From contig CAWDMC010000012.1 in the NCBI GenBank assembly GCA_963803295.1, forward strand, positions 310,001 through 374,000: a stretch of 64,000 nt of DNA, read 5' to 3'. Under the pieces are notes generated by a model. It was not told the origin of the DNA and searched no databases. It saw nothing but the letters and a program-made list of their open reading frames with translations. This DNA comes from CAWDMC01 sp963803295. GTDB taxonomy: Bacteria; Acidobacteriota; Terriglobia; UBA7540. Shown here one piece after another: positions 28,799 through 38,326 of this stretch. A program made the translations under genes and the position numbers. Numbering within the stretch: the stretch's first letter is position 1; each line of letters starts with the position of its first letter.

Positions 28799-30240
28799 GC
28801 GACCAGAAGCGTTGGCGTAAAGCCGCGATCGCCTACCTCTTAACGGGGATGCTAGTGGGCTCTGCGGTGCTCGCCGCCGGCCTGGCGCCGGGCGTCCAGC
28901 CCCAGCAAGGGGCCGAGCGAGCCTATCAGGAGATGGCTGCCAGGGACTATAAGGCTGCCATTCAGGATTTTCAGAAGGCGCTAACCGAGGCCCCCTCGAA
29001 TTCCCAATGGCGAAAGGACCTTGGCTACGCAGAGGTCGCCGCGGGTCTGCCGTGGGAAGCTCGAAAAGAGTTTGAAACGGTTTATCGCGAACATCCCGAG
29101 GAACTGGGGATCGCACTCGAACTGGCGTACCTATTGCAGCAGCAGCACGAGGACGATGCGGCGGTGAGGTACTTTGCGGCTGCGGCGAAGAGCACGGATG
29201 CGAAGATCTCGAAGTCCGCTCGGGCCGCTCTGGCCAACCTGGATGCGTCCCTGCTGCATGCGCGGAAACAAAAAGCCTATGATCTCCTCGCCCAAGGCCA
29301 CCGCGCTGAGGCCATCAGGCTGTTCGAAGAGGTTCGCGAGGCCGATTCCGCCGATGCCACCACGACACTGCAGCTGGGTTACCTCTACGATGCGGCCGGC
29401 GACTTGCCTAAGGCCAGAGAGATGTTCCAGGCGGCGCGCTACAATCCGGATCCTGCCGTATCCGTCAAGGCGTCGGCCGCACTGGCTGAAGTTCAGCGCC
29501 AGTCGGCGTGGTGGTTCGGAACTGTCTATGCCGCCCCCTTTTACGAGTCGCGCTTTGCAAACCAGATCAATCCGCTCAACACCAAGATCGGCCTGCGGCC
29601 CAGTACCTACCTCCAGCCCTACTTTGGTCTGCGCTTCACACGGGACATCCGCTCCACCACCGGCACTCTGCCCCAGATCTTCTCCGACAACTCCGCCGTC
29701 TTCTCCCTGGGCGTGCAAAGCACAATCCTGGGGCACGGAACGAACCTCTACGCCGAAGCCGGAACCGCACTCAGCCTGCTCGACCGCCCTCACCAGGGGC
29801 GTGCTGTGCCGGATTACCGCGCCGGCGTTACCTGGTTTCAGCCGTGGGGTGTGAGCCTGGCCCGGGCTGCCCTACTGAACGAACGGGGTATCTCCCTGAC
29901 GGGGAGTGCGTATGGTGACGTGGGCTTCTACAGCCGGTATCAGCACAATGTCATCGGCTACCTGCAGCTTCGCGAGGGTCTCAACCTGCCGACCGGACGC
30001 GTGTTGCCAATCCAAGTTCTGGCCGCCGTCAACCTGGTGAGGGACTCCAACGGCAACTTCTATAATAACGTCGTGGAAGCGGGGCCTGAGGTCCGCCTCG
30101 CACCCTTTCGCCGTCTCCCCGACCTGCAGATCGAGGCTGAGTACCTACGCGGTTTCTACGCCGTGCATGATCCCGTTAACCCTTATGGTCCTCGCTACGG
30201 GGACTGCCGCCTGTTCCTCATTTGGTCGAAGCACTTCTAG
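28795..30240 (+). CDS. nfrA: NfrA-like outer-membrane exporter: TPR repeats plus beta-barrel
   Basis: 481 residues; the ATG overlaps the nfrB stop by four bases, so the two are translationally coupled. The signal sequence is at residues 12-32. TPR repeats follow to about residue 235 (AYQEMAARDYKAAIQDFQKAL, LAQGHRAEAIRLFEEV, GDLPKAREMFQAA). The rest is a beta-barrel with alternating strands (TYLQPYFGLRFTRDI, NLYAEAGTALSL, YRAGVTWFQPWG) ending in FLIWSKHF, an aromatic C-terminus fit for the outer membrane. This is the PgaA/NfrA architecture: periplasmic superhelix plus secretion pore. It is about half the length of E. coli NfrA, so a minimal version. Confidence 0.82.
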   Translation: MSDQKRWRKAAIAYLLTGMLVGSAVLAAGLAPGVQPQQGAERAYQEMAARDYKAAIQDFQKALTEAPSNSQWRKDLGYAEVAAGLPWEARKEFETVYREHPEELGIALELAYLLQQQHEDDAAVRYFAAAAKSTDAKISKSARAALANLDASLLHARKQKAYDLLAQGHRAEAIRLFEEVREADSADATTTLQLGYLYDAAGDLPKAREMFQAARYNPDPAVSVKASAALAEVQRQSAWWFGTVYAAPFYESRFANQINPLNTKIGLRPSTYLQPYFGLRFTRDIRSTTGTLPQIFSDNSAVFSLGVQSTILGHGTNLYAEAGTALSLLDRPHQGRAVPDYRAGVTWFQPWGVSLARAALLNERGISLTGSAYGDVGFYSRYQHNVIGYLQLREGLNLPTGRVLPIQVLAAVNLVRDSNGNFYNNVVEAGPEVRLAPFRRLPDLQIEAEYLRGFYAVHDPVNPYGPRYGDCRLFLIWSKHF

Positions 30241-30419
30241 GCCGGCTATGGCAACCTTGCTCTCCCAACGCCCCGCGTTTATGATATGTGAGATGTATCC
30301 TTAATAAACAAAGTCGCGGCCTTGAAAGTGCGCCCTGATGTCGATTGCGCTCCATGGGAGGGCGGCTCCTAGGCCCAGAGTGCGCCCGGGTTCGGAAGGG
30401 CACCGGCTGGAGGATCGGT

Positions 30420-31253
30420 ATGACTCAAAGAAGAAGGATCGCGATCTCTTACCTGTTTGCAGTGCCCATCGTGGTGGCGATCGTGCTAGTACAGCAAGTC
30501 GCCCTTCGCAGGCTGAGAAATGCCGAAACTGAAATGGCGCAGACAGCAGAGTATCTGTACCAGTCTCAGGCGGATCGTTCCCTCCAACAGGAGCCTGAGG
30601 GTAAGGGAGGGCGTCACGCCCAGAGCAGGACCGCTTCCGGAACCCAAGGTCAGAACCCAGCGGCTGAGAACGCCAAGACTGGGGCGGAAAACAGGGCCGC
30701 CCAGGGCGCCCGCCTGCTGGGGCGAAGGGAGACCTCGGAGCGAGCCATACATTTCGCGACAGCGGTCAACACATTTGGCGGGGTCCTAGCAATCTGGCTC
30801 GTATCCGTGGCCGCCTTTCTCCTTTTCCACGATGAAAAGACGCGAGCCTGGTCGGGAATGGAGCGGCGGGTGCATACCAGAATCATTGAGACACTGCCGC
30901 TCGGAGTCTGCCTGAGCACGGCTGGGGGCAGTATTCTTTACTCCAATTCCGCCGAGGAAACAATCTTCGGCCACGAGCGCGGGGAGTTGATCGGGAAGGA
31001 TGTGGCACGCCTGCATGCGGCGGCCGATCCCAATCTGACTGTGGAGAAGACCATCGACCGGCTTGGTCCCGGCCAGATCTGGTCCGGAGAAGTGGCCATC
31101 AAGCGGAAAGATGGCGCCACTCCGAAGGTGCAAGCCTGGATCATGAACGTAGATGTCGCGGGCAAGCTCTACCGCCTGTTTGTCCATAGCGGAGACACGG
31201 CTCTGAATGCGGAGGACCTCTACGCGAGCAATCGCAGCGGACGACATGCTTGA
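30420..31253 (+). CDS. Membrane-bound PAS-domain sensor protein without output domain
   Basis: 277 residues from the ATG at 30420, preceded by GGAGG at six bases. TM helix at about 9-27, a polar, low-complexity periplasmic stretch (about 40-120) rich in Glu, Gly and Gln, a second TM (about 135-150), and a C-terminal PAS domain (about 170-270: ETLPLGVCLSTAGGSILYSN, IFGHERGELIGKDV). No kinase, GGDEF, EAL or methyl-accepting domain follows; the protein stops in a short tail. It starts 180 bases after nfrA on the same strand. It may be a truncated sensor or an accessory that passes a signal to a partner, perhaps for nfr regulation; this is inference. Confidence 0.7.
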   Translation: MTQRRRIAISYLFAVPIVVAIVLVQQVALRRLRNAETEMAQTAEYLYQSQADRSLQQEPEGKGGRHAQSRTASGTQGQNPAAENAKTGAENRAAQGARLLGRRETSERAIHFATAVNTFGGVLAIWLVSVAAFLLFHDEKTRAWSGMERRVHTRIIETLPLGVCLSTAGGSILYSNSAEETIFGHERGELIGKDVARLHAAADPNLTVEKTIDRLGPGQIWSGEVAIKRKDGATPKVQAWIMNVDVAGKLYRLFVHSGDTALNAEDLYASNRSGRHA

Positions 31254-31795
31254 CAAAAGAGTCTCAGTGTCAACTCGGTAGCCCGCAAATCAGTCGGACG
31301 AAAACCGCAGCCCTAATGTGCCACCCTTCCAGCCGATGGTTCGACGCGCTGCTCCCATCTCGCCCGTCGCCGAAGGCTGTTCCCGCGCGCGTCGAGTTCG
31401 ATATCGAAGTTAACCAGTGAGTCGCAGCAGACGCCGCGGGGCATAGCGGAGCGGAGCTGCAACCAAGCGATCGATCATTTCTTATTTTAGTAATATCTCA
31501 TATTGTATGATATCTTACTAAGAATATGGAAGTTTACGCGCTGGCAAATGCAGAGTCTGACATACGACTACGATGCCGGTGGCTGCGCTACGCGGAGACT
31601 GCAGGCTGTGAGATTTAGCCGATGAGAGCCTAAGGTAGGTTTTTCCCCCTTCCGGTAAGTTTTGCGTTCTCCGTTGTGACTCGATATGAGCACCGTCGAG
31701 TCGAATGAAAGCGCGGGTTAGTCGACCTAGCGACCCGCGGTGCCAGCCTTTGACCGATTAAGGACTAATCGACCTGTACTTCCTGTACTTCCGGT
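31254..31795. other. Intergenic region with AT-rich palindrome
   Basis: About 540 bases between two convergent genes. It contains the palindrome at 31487-31521 and a short stem CGATTA-AGGAC-TAATCG at 31755-31771 that may end the DUF4382 gene transcript. Nothing else is seen. Confidence 0.4.
31487..31521. repeat. AT-rich imperfect palindrome
   Basis: TTAGTAATATCTCATA and TATGATATCTTACTAA flank TTG; 14 of 16 positions pair. It stands out in AT content from its surroundings. It could be an operator or the end of a mobile element; no gene start lies directly beside it. Confidence 0.45.
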
Positions 31796-33253
31796 TCATT
31801 GGCAGCCCGAGAGGGCCAGCAAGGTGCTCACTTTGGTTTCTGTCCCTGCGGTTACCGTGATCGAGCCGATAGTTGGTGGGTTGGGAACAGAAGCCGAGCA
31901 ACCCGGGGCTAAGCCGTTCACGCTATAGAGGACGGGCGAGCCCGCCGGTGAAGCATAGGTGATGTTGCCAGCACTGAAAGTCCCCACTTGAGGGTTGCTC
32001 GCGGGGACCTGCAGAGAGTAATTAAAGCAGTCAGCACTCACAGGGCAGGCCGGGGTGTTCGGCGTGGGCGTTGGGGTGGTGGTCACGACCGGTGGCTGGT
32101 TCATGGAATTGAACACGGGAACGGTGACTTGCCTGGCCGAGCCGCCAGTCGGCACGGCTTGTTGAAGGGCGGAAAGGGTCACATCGGCTACCGGGTTGCT
32201 GCCCGCACTCGTCACCTGGCCGCTGATCGTAGCTGGCGTGGTATTCGCTGGTGGTGCGCCCTCGGGCACAAGCGGAATCGGGGGATTCGACAGGTCCGTC
32301 CCTACCGGCACTCCAAAAGCAACCGTGGGATTATACGTTGCTGTTATCACTCCCAAATTGGACATAGTCAGGGCCGACACCACGATATCGAAGGGGTTTG
32401 TGGAGGCCAGCGGGCAAACGATAAACGTACCATCGGAACCGGTCGTCGCTGCTCGCACGACACGGTCGATGGTGGCGTCATTCAGGTCGGGTTGCTCGAG
32501 CAGCACCATAGCGCCCTGAACGGGGCTATTGGAGTTGCTGCTATCAACCACCTTTCCGCTGATCGAATTGGTGTTCACCGAGACTTGGCCGGCACGCAGT
32601 GTGGGCAACAGGCGATACTTCCCGTTGCCTTGCCGAATGATCGAATGGCAGCCGTCAAAGTCGAGGTTGAGATCGGCGGACTGGCCGGCTTGAATATTGA
32701 TCGCGCCGCCATCAATCTGACCCGGCGGAACCTTGATCCCGGTTTGGGCCTCGCTGCTCAGATCCAGCCTCTGGGGTGCCCCACCTTTGGGAACGACGCA
32801 ATTCCAACCCGCCGAACCACAGTTGTTTGTGATGGATGCCGAGGCGCTGTTGTCCAAAAGAAACAGCCGGATTTGCTGGTACTTTCCGGGCGGCAGGCCT
32901 CGCGTCGAGCCGAGCGTCTGGCTCAGAACACACATCCCTGAACTGTTCAGGTGCAATAGATCAATCTGCATTGGAGACGACGGGTTCACCAGTGTGACCC
33001 ATCCGCCATCGTCGAGTGATGCGCTTTCGGAAAGATGCGCTGTAACCTTGGTAACCGTGACAAAGACGCTGTCGAAAGCCGAGGCACACACCGGAGGATC
33101 GCTAAGGCTGGTGGTGACAGTACCTGACATCGTTGGTGCGTTCGAGGTTGTGGTGCCATTCCCGCAGCTCGCCAAGATGGCTGCGGTTGCCAGCGCTCCG
33201 AGCAACATCGGCAGTGCAGTACTTAAAGAAAAGCGACATGAATATCGCTTCAT
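31796..33253 (-). CDS. DUF4382-domain lipoprotein
   Basis: 485 residues from the ATG at 33253 (GGGGG and a seven-base spacer upstream); the open extension to 33442 has no such site. A lipoprotein signal ends LASC at Cys28. The DUF4382 pattern follows: TVTTSLSDPP.CA.AFDSVFVTV, VNPSSPMQIDLLHL, GLPPGKYQQIRLFLLD and a GQSADLNLDFD segment. After that come carboxypeptidase-regulatory-like beta domains (SGKVVDSSNSNSPVQGAMV, SGQVTSAGSNPVADVTL) separated by Pro/Thr linkers. It should sit in the outer membrane or periplasm. Function is unknown; such proteins are frequent in acidobacteria. Confidence 0.85.
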   Translation of the reverse strand: MKRYSCRFSLSTALPMLLGALATAAILASCGNGTTTSNAPTMSGTVTTSLSDPPVCASAFDSVFVTVTKVTAHLSESASLDDGGWVTLVNPSSPMQIDLLHLNSSGMCVLSQTLGSTRGLPPGKYQQIRLFLLDNSASASITNNCGSAGWNCVVPKGGAPQRLDLSSEAQTGIKVPPGQIDGGAINIQAGQSADLNLDFDGCHSIIRQGNGKYRLLPTLRAGQVSVNTNSISGKVVDSSNSNSPVQGAMVLLEQPDLNDATIDRVVRAATTGSDGTFIVCPLASTNPFDIVVSALTMSNLGVITATYNPTVAFGVPVGTDLSNPPIPLVPEGAPPANTTPATISGQVTSAGSNPVADVTLSALQQAVPTGGSARQVTVPVFNSMNQPPVVTTTPTPTPNTPACPVSADCFNYSLQVPASNPQVGTFSAGNITYASPAGSPVLYSVNGLAPGCSASVPNPPTIGSITVTAGTETKVSTLLALSGCQ

Positions 33254-33456
33254 TGCTTCACCCCCTGATAGTATGTTTGGGCTCAGCCAGGCAACCCAGA
33301 CTCTTTTTGCACAAATTGTTCGAGCAAGTATCATTCCAAAACGGGTAATGATAACTTTATAAGACATAGATAAGTAGTCACTATAATAAGCCGACACTCC
33401 CGGGCTTTGGGACCGCAATAAGTTGGGCGGTGCATCGCCCAAGATTGGCGCCGCTG

Positions 33457-33597
33457 ATGGCGTTCATCGATAGGATACTGGAAGGGGATCAGGCGGCGCC
33501 CTGCAAGCAACGTCATACGCCCCATCGGATCTACCAGCGTCTTCGTGGCGATCTGCCCAACTGTGAAGCGGCCGAACTCTATATCGCTGACGAGTAA
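33457..33597 (+). pseudogene. IS21-type IstA transposase fragment
   Basis: A short open piece of 46 codons reads IDRILEGDQAAPCKQRHTPH, RIYQRLRGDLPNCEAAE, which matches the segment after the helix-turn-helix region of IS21-family IstA (usual form: ID.WLE.D...PRKQRHTA.RI..RL). No DDE domain, IstB or terminal repeats are present. It is a relic. Confidence 0.55.
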
Positions 33598-33599
33598 CT

Positions 33600-34110
33600 T
33601 CTGACCGGCCTTTCTGAAGATGTGCAGCTATACTCCCAAGAACCTGGAGCTGTCTCTGAACGGGCACAAATGGGCCAAAGCAATTGGCATGGCAAAGGGG
33701 CGTTTGAGACGCTGGATAGCCGACCTTCTCTCCTGTGCCGAGCCGGAGAAGCTGCAGCAAGCCTCTGACTGTCTGGCGCCGAAGGATATCGAGAGCTTGT
33801 TCCGCAGATGGCAGAACCGTTCGCCCCTTTGCGCACACAAATCGGGAGGGGGGTTACTATGGGCAGCTGTCGATCTAGCAGATGGAGGTCAGCCCGAGAT
33901 CTTCGATCGCCCGCAGTCGAGGGCGGGCGTTCTTTGAAGAGGTGATGCGTGAAAATCTGGAGTGGGCCGGCCGGATCGACTGCAACTGATCTTTGAGCGC
34001 CGAGTGGCGAAAGCGACGCCTCACGGCTGGAAAGTGGCACGCCTGATCACTCGCCTGGAAGCGCGGGTCTTTCGCCCGGCGCTAGCTGCCTTCCAGCGGT
34101 GCCCAGTCGC
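33600..34110 (+). pseudogene. Decayed transposase-like gene (FinQ-like family)
   Basis: Three broken frames in order recall one acidobacterial/proteobacterial transposase-like family: CSYTPKNLELSLNGHKWAKA, then AEPEKLQQASDCL and SLFRRWQNRSP, then RGRAFFEEVMRENLEWAGRP, DRLQLIFERRV. At least two frameshifts and several stops interrupt it, and the rest of the gene is missing. It follows the IstA fragment directly, so this 0.65-kb stretch is a graveyard of insertions between the DUF4382 and glycosyltransferase genes. Confidence 0.5.
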
Positions 34111-34265
34111 GCTGCCACCAGCTGTCGGCCGCCCTTCGGCAGGAACGAGCCCAGATGGAGGGCTTATCCATGACGCTGCTCCAGAAGGACAAGCGGCCTG
34201 AAAGAATCGTTACGATCGTTAAGAACATGATCAGATCAGACGACTAGAAAGCTGATCAAGGTCCC

Positions 34266-37019
34266 TCATGGCAATGGCATGTTTGAGGGGAGGATTGGCT
34301 CCTCTGTACCCGGCCGCTTAGTTCGGCATCGTGCTCTCGCCCAAACCCATGCCAGGAAGGCCAGCAACAGCAGTGTCAAGACAACAACCGCAGGCACTGC
34401 GACGTTTCGACTGCCTGTAGAGTACATCTCTTTGACCGCGGAGGTAGCCATCCTCGGTTGCCGCTCCGCCGTCATCACTCCGTAATACTCTTCGGGATCA
34501 AGGTCGTGCGTTTTTTCGTCGTCGGGCGCCGACTGGCGGTCCCACCATTCCCCAGGCCGCTTGGGGTTATCGTAGTTCTTCCACCACTCGTCCGCGAATT
34601 CAAAGGCGACGCCTCCACTGGCCCCCGCTTTCAGGAGATCGCCCCAGCAACTTCTCAGCAGCCTTGCTTGCCCCGCCTCACCGGCTTCCAGAGTATCGGC
34701 CCCGAACTCCGTGATGAGCAGAGGCTTGTTGCCCGCGATAGGCTGAAGCGTATCCTTGATATAGTTGCCATAGCCTGCCGCCACGACCTCCGGAGGCCAG
34801 AGGGGATACAGGTTGAAACCAGCGAAATCGAGGAAACCGAGGTCCAGATCTTTGGTGACCGGCCAATTCGAGTGGGTGACCGGATGTTGGCTGTCGACGG
34901 CTTTGACAGATTGATAGAGGCCCAGCAGCCAACCGCGCAGAGCCTCCGACCCCTTTTTCTGCAGCACTTGGGCGGGAATCTCATTGCCCAATACCCAGCC
35001 GAGCAGGGCAGGTTTCTGTCGGTATTCGGCAACACGCTTCACGATGCTTGCGCGCACTGCGGCATCATCGGGAGTCCCCACGGTCGGCCATAGGATGTCG
35101 AAGGTATAGAGGACCTTCAACCGATGTTTTTCGGCAAGATCCAGGACATAGGGCGGCGAGTCATAAACCAGGATCGTGTTCACATTAAGTTGCTGAATCA
35201 ATTGCAGGTCGGAATCGATCCCCTCAGCGCCGGGATACGCATATCCTTTTCCGGGGCCGGTGCCAGGTCTCCAGGGGCCATAATGTATTCCCTTGACGAT
35301 GAAGGAGTGGCCGTCCACATACAACTGCTTGCCCTCGATCTTGACTCCCGGTGCGCTTCCGCCGTGCAGTTGCACGTGAAAGGCTATTGCCGAGACTACG
35401 AGCAGGACTCCCAGGGAGGCGAACTGCGCGGCTTGCCGGGAGAGAAATGGCTTCGCGGGTGGAACTTGATCGTCGTTGTAAAGCAGGGCAATCGTAGGAC
35501 CGCAGAGGAATTTTCCGGCGAACAAATACAAGCAGGGAGCATAGAGATACGGGGAATTCGCCAGCAACGCCACCACGAGCATTGAGGCACCGAAGAAAGC
35601 TTCTGCCAGGAGACCCGAATCACCCCTTTCTTGAGACCGCACGTTCGTGGGTGTCCAGGTGCGTTTCCGGCGCCACAGACAATCCCACACCCCGCGGGTG
35701 GTTGAGAAGTCGGTACACCCGTAAACCAGACCGCACAGAATCAGCGCCCCGGCCCAATGCCGCCGCGACGACTCTTTGGCAAAAAACGCTAACAGCGGAA
35801 GATAAATCACCAGAATGACCGCTATCCCCGCAACGACCAGCGCGGAGGTATCGACACTGTAACCTCGAAGGAGAAATGGATCCACGAGACACACCAGGAC
35901 CAGATACAAAAGCACCACGGCCTGGCTGGTATAGAACCCGGCCAACTGGAAAAAGGATACCTTTTCGGCCAGAGTCAGTTCCCGGCTTTTCAGGACCTGC
36001 CAGGTATGCGCGCGGAGGGTTTGGATGCAGCCGTATGCCCATTTATAACTGCGCAGCCGGAAGGAGCTATAGCTTGAGGGATGCGTCTCGCCAAAACGGA
36101 TTTCCGGCGCGTAAAGTACCCGGTAGCCCTTTAAATTAAGGCGGACGGTGAGGTCAAGATCATCCGAGAAGAAGCCGGGTGTGAAGCCGCCCACCTCCCG
36201 CACGGCCTTGGTTTGCAGGAATGCCCCATGCCCCACGAACGGCTGCCAGCCGAAACGCGAATAGGTGCTCATAAAGACGTTGAAGGCGTCGATTGACCGC
36301 GAAAGCATGCGGTTAATGCGGCAACTCTGCGAATGGTCAGCGGCCACATTGCGGCATTGGATGGCGGCAACTTTCTCGTCCTCGAAGTAGACCAAGGCCC
36401 GCTCAATGGCCCAGGGGTCAACAACCGTGGAATCGTTGTCGCAAACAAGAATATATTCAACCAGCCCACCGACTTGGTCCAAGACGTAATTGGATGCCCC
36501 CGCTTTACCGCCTTCCGTGCTCGGACGCCGGAGGACCAGGATTTCGCAGGCCGATCGTGCCCGGAGGTCTCGGACCGCTTCGTCCACCTCGGTACGTCTG
36601 TTTTCTGAACGTGAGTCGTCGTGAACGATTAGATAGAGTTTGCCACGGTAGCACAGCTCCGTCAGACTTCGAAACGAATCCCGGTCGAAGTCGTCGCAGC
36701 AGAGGTAAACAATCCCGACCGCAGGGGATCGAACGGGAACTGTTGCACGTGGCGCAGGGTCACGCGCCATCAGATAGGCCCCAGCGGTAAACAAGAAGCT
36801 AAAGGCGTACGCGCTGGCCGCCACCTCGACAAGCGTCTGAAATGCTAAAAGCCCTATAGCACTGAAACTGAAGTTGCTCTGCGCGACGGCGTGAACAACA
36901 GTCTGGATGTGGATGACGCCAAAGAGAGTTGTTCCCAGCAGGACAAAATACGCCAACGACTGGTTCGGTGAATGGGCTACGTTCGGACATTTCGACAAAG
37001 GTTTAATGTCCGCGTTCAC
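34266..37019 (-). CDS. Membrane GT2 glycosyltransferase fused to an extracytoplasmic clan GH-A glycosidase
   Basis: 917 residues from a GTG at 37019 with GAGG upstream (open to 37055). Two N-terminal TM helices (about 25-85) precede a GT2 domain: EGGKAGASNY, CDNDS (D194xD196), FSDD (about 286) and RSYKW (323-327) in place of QxxRW. Four TM helices cover about 360-450 and two to three 475-560. The C-terminal part, from about 565, is a TIM-barrel glycosidase with acid/base Glu in GNEIP (N679-E680) and nucleophile Glu in ITEFGAD (E771), ending with a TM helix. A synthase making a chain inside and a hydrolase/transglycosylase acting outside recalls NdvB-type glucan synthases (GT2 plus GH17). The polymer is unknown. 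Confidence 0.8.
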   Translation of the reverse strand: MNADIKPLSKCPNVAHSPNQSLAYFVLLGTTLFGVIHIQTVVHAVAQSNFSFSAIGLLAFQTLVEVAASAYAFSFLFTAGAYLMARDPAPRATVPVRSPAVGIVYLCCDDFDRDSFRSLTELCYRGKLYLIVHDDSRSENRRTEVDEAVRDLRARSACEILVLRRPSTEGGKAGASNYVLDQVGGLVEYILVCDNDSTVVDPWAIERALVYFEDEKVAAIQCRNVAADHSQSCRINRMLSRSIDAFNVFMSTYSRFGWQPFVGHGAFLQTKAVREVGGFTPGFFSDDLDLTVRLNLKGYRVLYAPEIRFGETHPSSYSSFRLRSYKWAYGCIQTLRAHTWQVLKSRELTLAEKVSFFQLAGFYTSQAVVLLYLVLVCLVDPFLLRGYSVDTSALVVAGIAVILVIYLPLLAFFAKESSRRHWAGALILCGLVYGCTDFSTTRGVWDCLWRRKRTWTPTNVRSQERGDSGLLAEAFFGASMLVVALLANSPYLYAPCLYLFAGKFLCGPTIALLYNDDQVPPAKPFLSRQAAQFASLGVLLVVSAIAFHVQLHGGSAPGVKIEGKQLYVDGHSFIVKGIHYGPWRPGTGPGKGYAYPGAEGIDSDLQLIQQLNVNTILVYDSPPYVLDLAEKHRLKVLYTFDILWPTVGTPDDAAVRASIVKRVAEYRQKPALLGWVLGNEIPAQVLQKKGSEALRGWLLGLYQSVKAVDSQHPVTHSNWPVTKDLDLGFLDFAGFNLYPLWPPEVVAAGYGNYIKDTLQPIAGNKPLLITEFGADTLEAGEAGQARLLRSCWGDLLKAGASGGVAFEFADEWWKNYDNPKRPGEWWDRQSAPDDEKTHDLDPEEYYGVMTAERQPRMATSAVKEMYSTGSRNVAVPAVVVLTLLLLAFLAWVWARARCRTKRPGTEEPILPSNMPLP

Positions 37020-38326
37020 TTCATGATCCTCATCATGGACTACCTCGCAATACACCCTGAAGGGTTTTCGTCGCTAACGGTTTGCCAGCGATACATGGAG
37101 AAAATCCATTCCCTGATAACCCTGCGGGCGAGAATGCCGCTCGCCGTAGAGCCCCAGAAACTAAGACTTGCCCGCGCGCAACTACTAAGTGGCAACGAAA
37201 GCTTGGACCAGATGTAAAACTGGTACGCAGTCCTAACCGATTGGCTTGATGAAAGAGCTTCTTATCAACTCATGCCCTTCATCTTGCGGCCATTTCAGCA
37301 GGGTAAAGTGATGTGGCCCGTGGCGGGCGCACCCGCAAAATAGGTCAGCCGCGAGCTCTGATACACGACTAGGATTCATGGCGGGCTAACGAGAATGTCT
37401 CAGCCCGCCCTGAGGATGGCCCAGAAAGATCGCTTTTCAATGGTTCGGGGCAAAGAATGCACGAGAAATACCAAAACTGTGGCACCGCAGAGATCGTGGA
37501 TATTTACCTGACTATCTGTGATTTAGGGTGATTGACACTTGTCAGGCAACGCTGCCTCTCTGCCAGTAGGGGGTCGTGATTTACCTGCATAGTGTACGGA
37601 TTACCCATCTCAGGGGGTTCGCAATGCTGGCTTGCCCACCATCGAAGATGCGTAACCGGAACCAGAGGCGAGGCTGGAAGTGCAGAGCGATGAATTGCGG
37701 ATTGGTACTGTGATCTCCATTCGATTCTCAAACCTAATTAACGGGTTGGAATCTTCGATGACAAAAAACGCAGTTGCTCGGCGAACATTTGTCATCGAGC
37801 TCTGCTCGGGATTCTCGCAGAATGACGGGCTACTCTCCCATAGCGGTTCCAAATTAATTTAGCCGTCCTTCAGAGGGGGCACTCCGAGTCTTGAAGAGTG
37901 GCATTTCGACGAAGGTGTGGATCACTGCCGTGCACGAGTGCCCGGTGGTGCCAATCATCTCGATGTCACCCCACCCCTGAGGAATTTGGTGTCCCAGAAA
38001 TGTTTGGTTCGCTGTCAATCGATTCAACTCAATTTCAACAACGCGATTAACTCGATTTCAACGGTTGACTTCGAGCAAGACCAGCAGTACGATGAAAATC
38101 CGCAAGATTAACAGATCATCCGGAGAAAAAGGCGTGAAGGTTTGTTTGACCGTCATCTTTGATTCTGCTGAGTCCTCACACAATCCTATAATTCTACAGA
38201 CATACGCGGGAGCTAACAGGAAATCACTCGTCTCACTCCTATACTTGGGAAACGATGGCCGGTCGTCACGCTGTGTCCGGAGCGGTTAATCGAAGAAACT
38301 CGGACCACGAGGAAAGGGCGCGAAAA
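37020..38326. other. Long intergenic region
   Basis: About 1.3 kb between divergent genes. Frames are short and unlike proteins. A perfect 8-bp stem (GGCGGGCT/AGCCCGCC) with a 14-base loop lies at 37380-37409. A TATAAT hexamer at about 38191 could serve the downstream coiled-coil gene, but no good -35 box stands at the right distance. Part of this may be decayed coding DNA. Confidence 0.35.
37380..37409. repeat. Stem-loop GGCGGGCT/AGCCCGCC
   Basis: Perfect eight-base GC-rich stem with a 14-base loop; no T-run follows on either strand. Possibly a structured RNA or a dispersed palindromic repeat. Confidence 0.35.

Noticed and set aside
33464..34040. Minus-strand frames of 124 and 153 codons
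   Set aside because: The plus strand reads as transposase fragments in this stretch, so these are shadows.
37504..38289. Several 60-80 codon frames in the 37-38.3 kb gap
   Set aside because: They overlap each other on both strands with no domain, no ribosome site and no hydrophobic or coiled-coil pattern.
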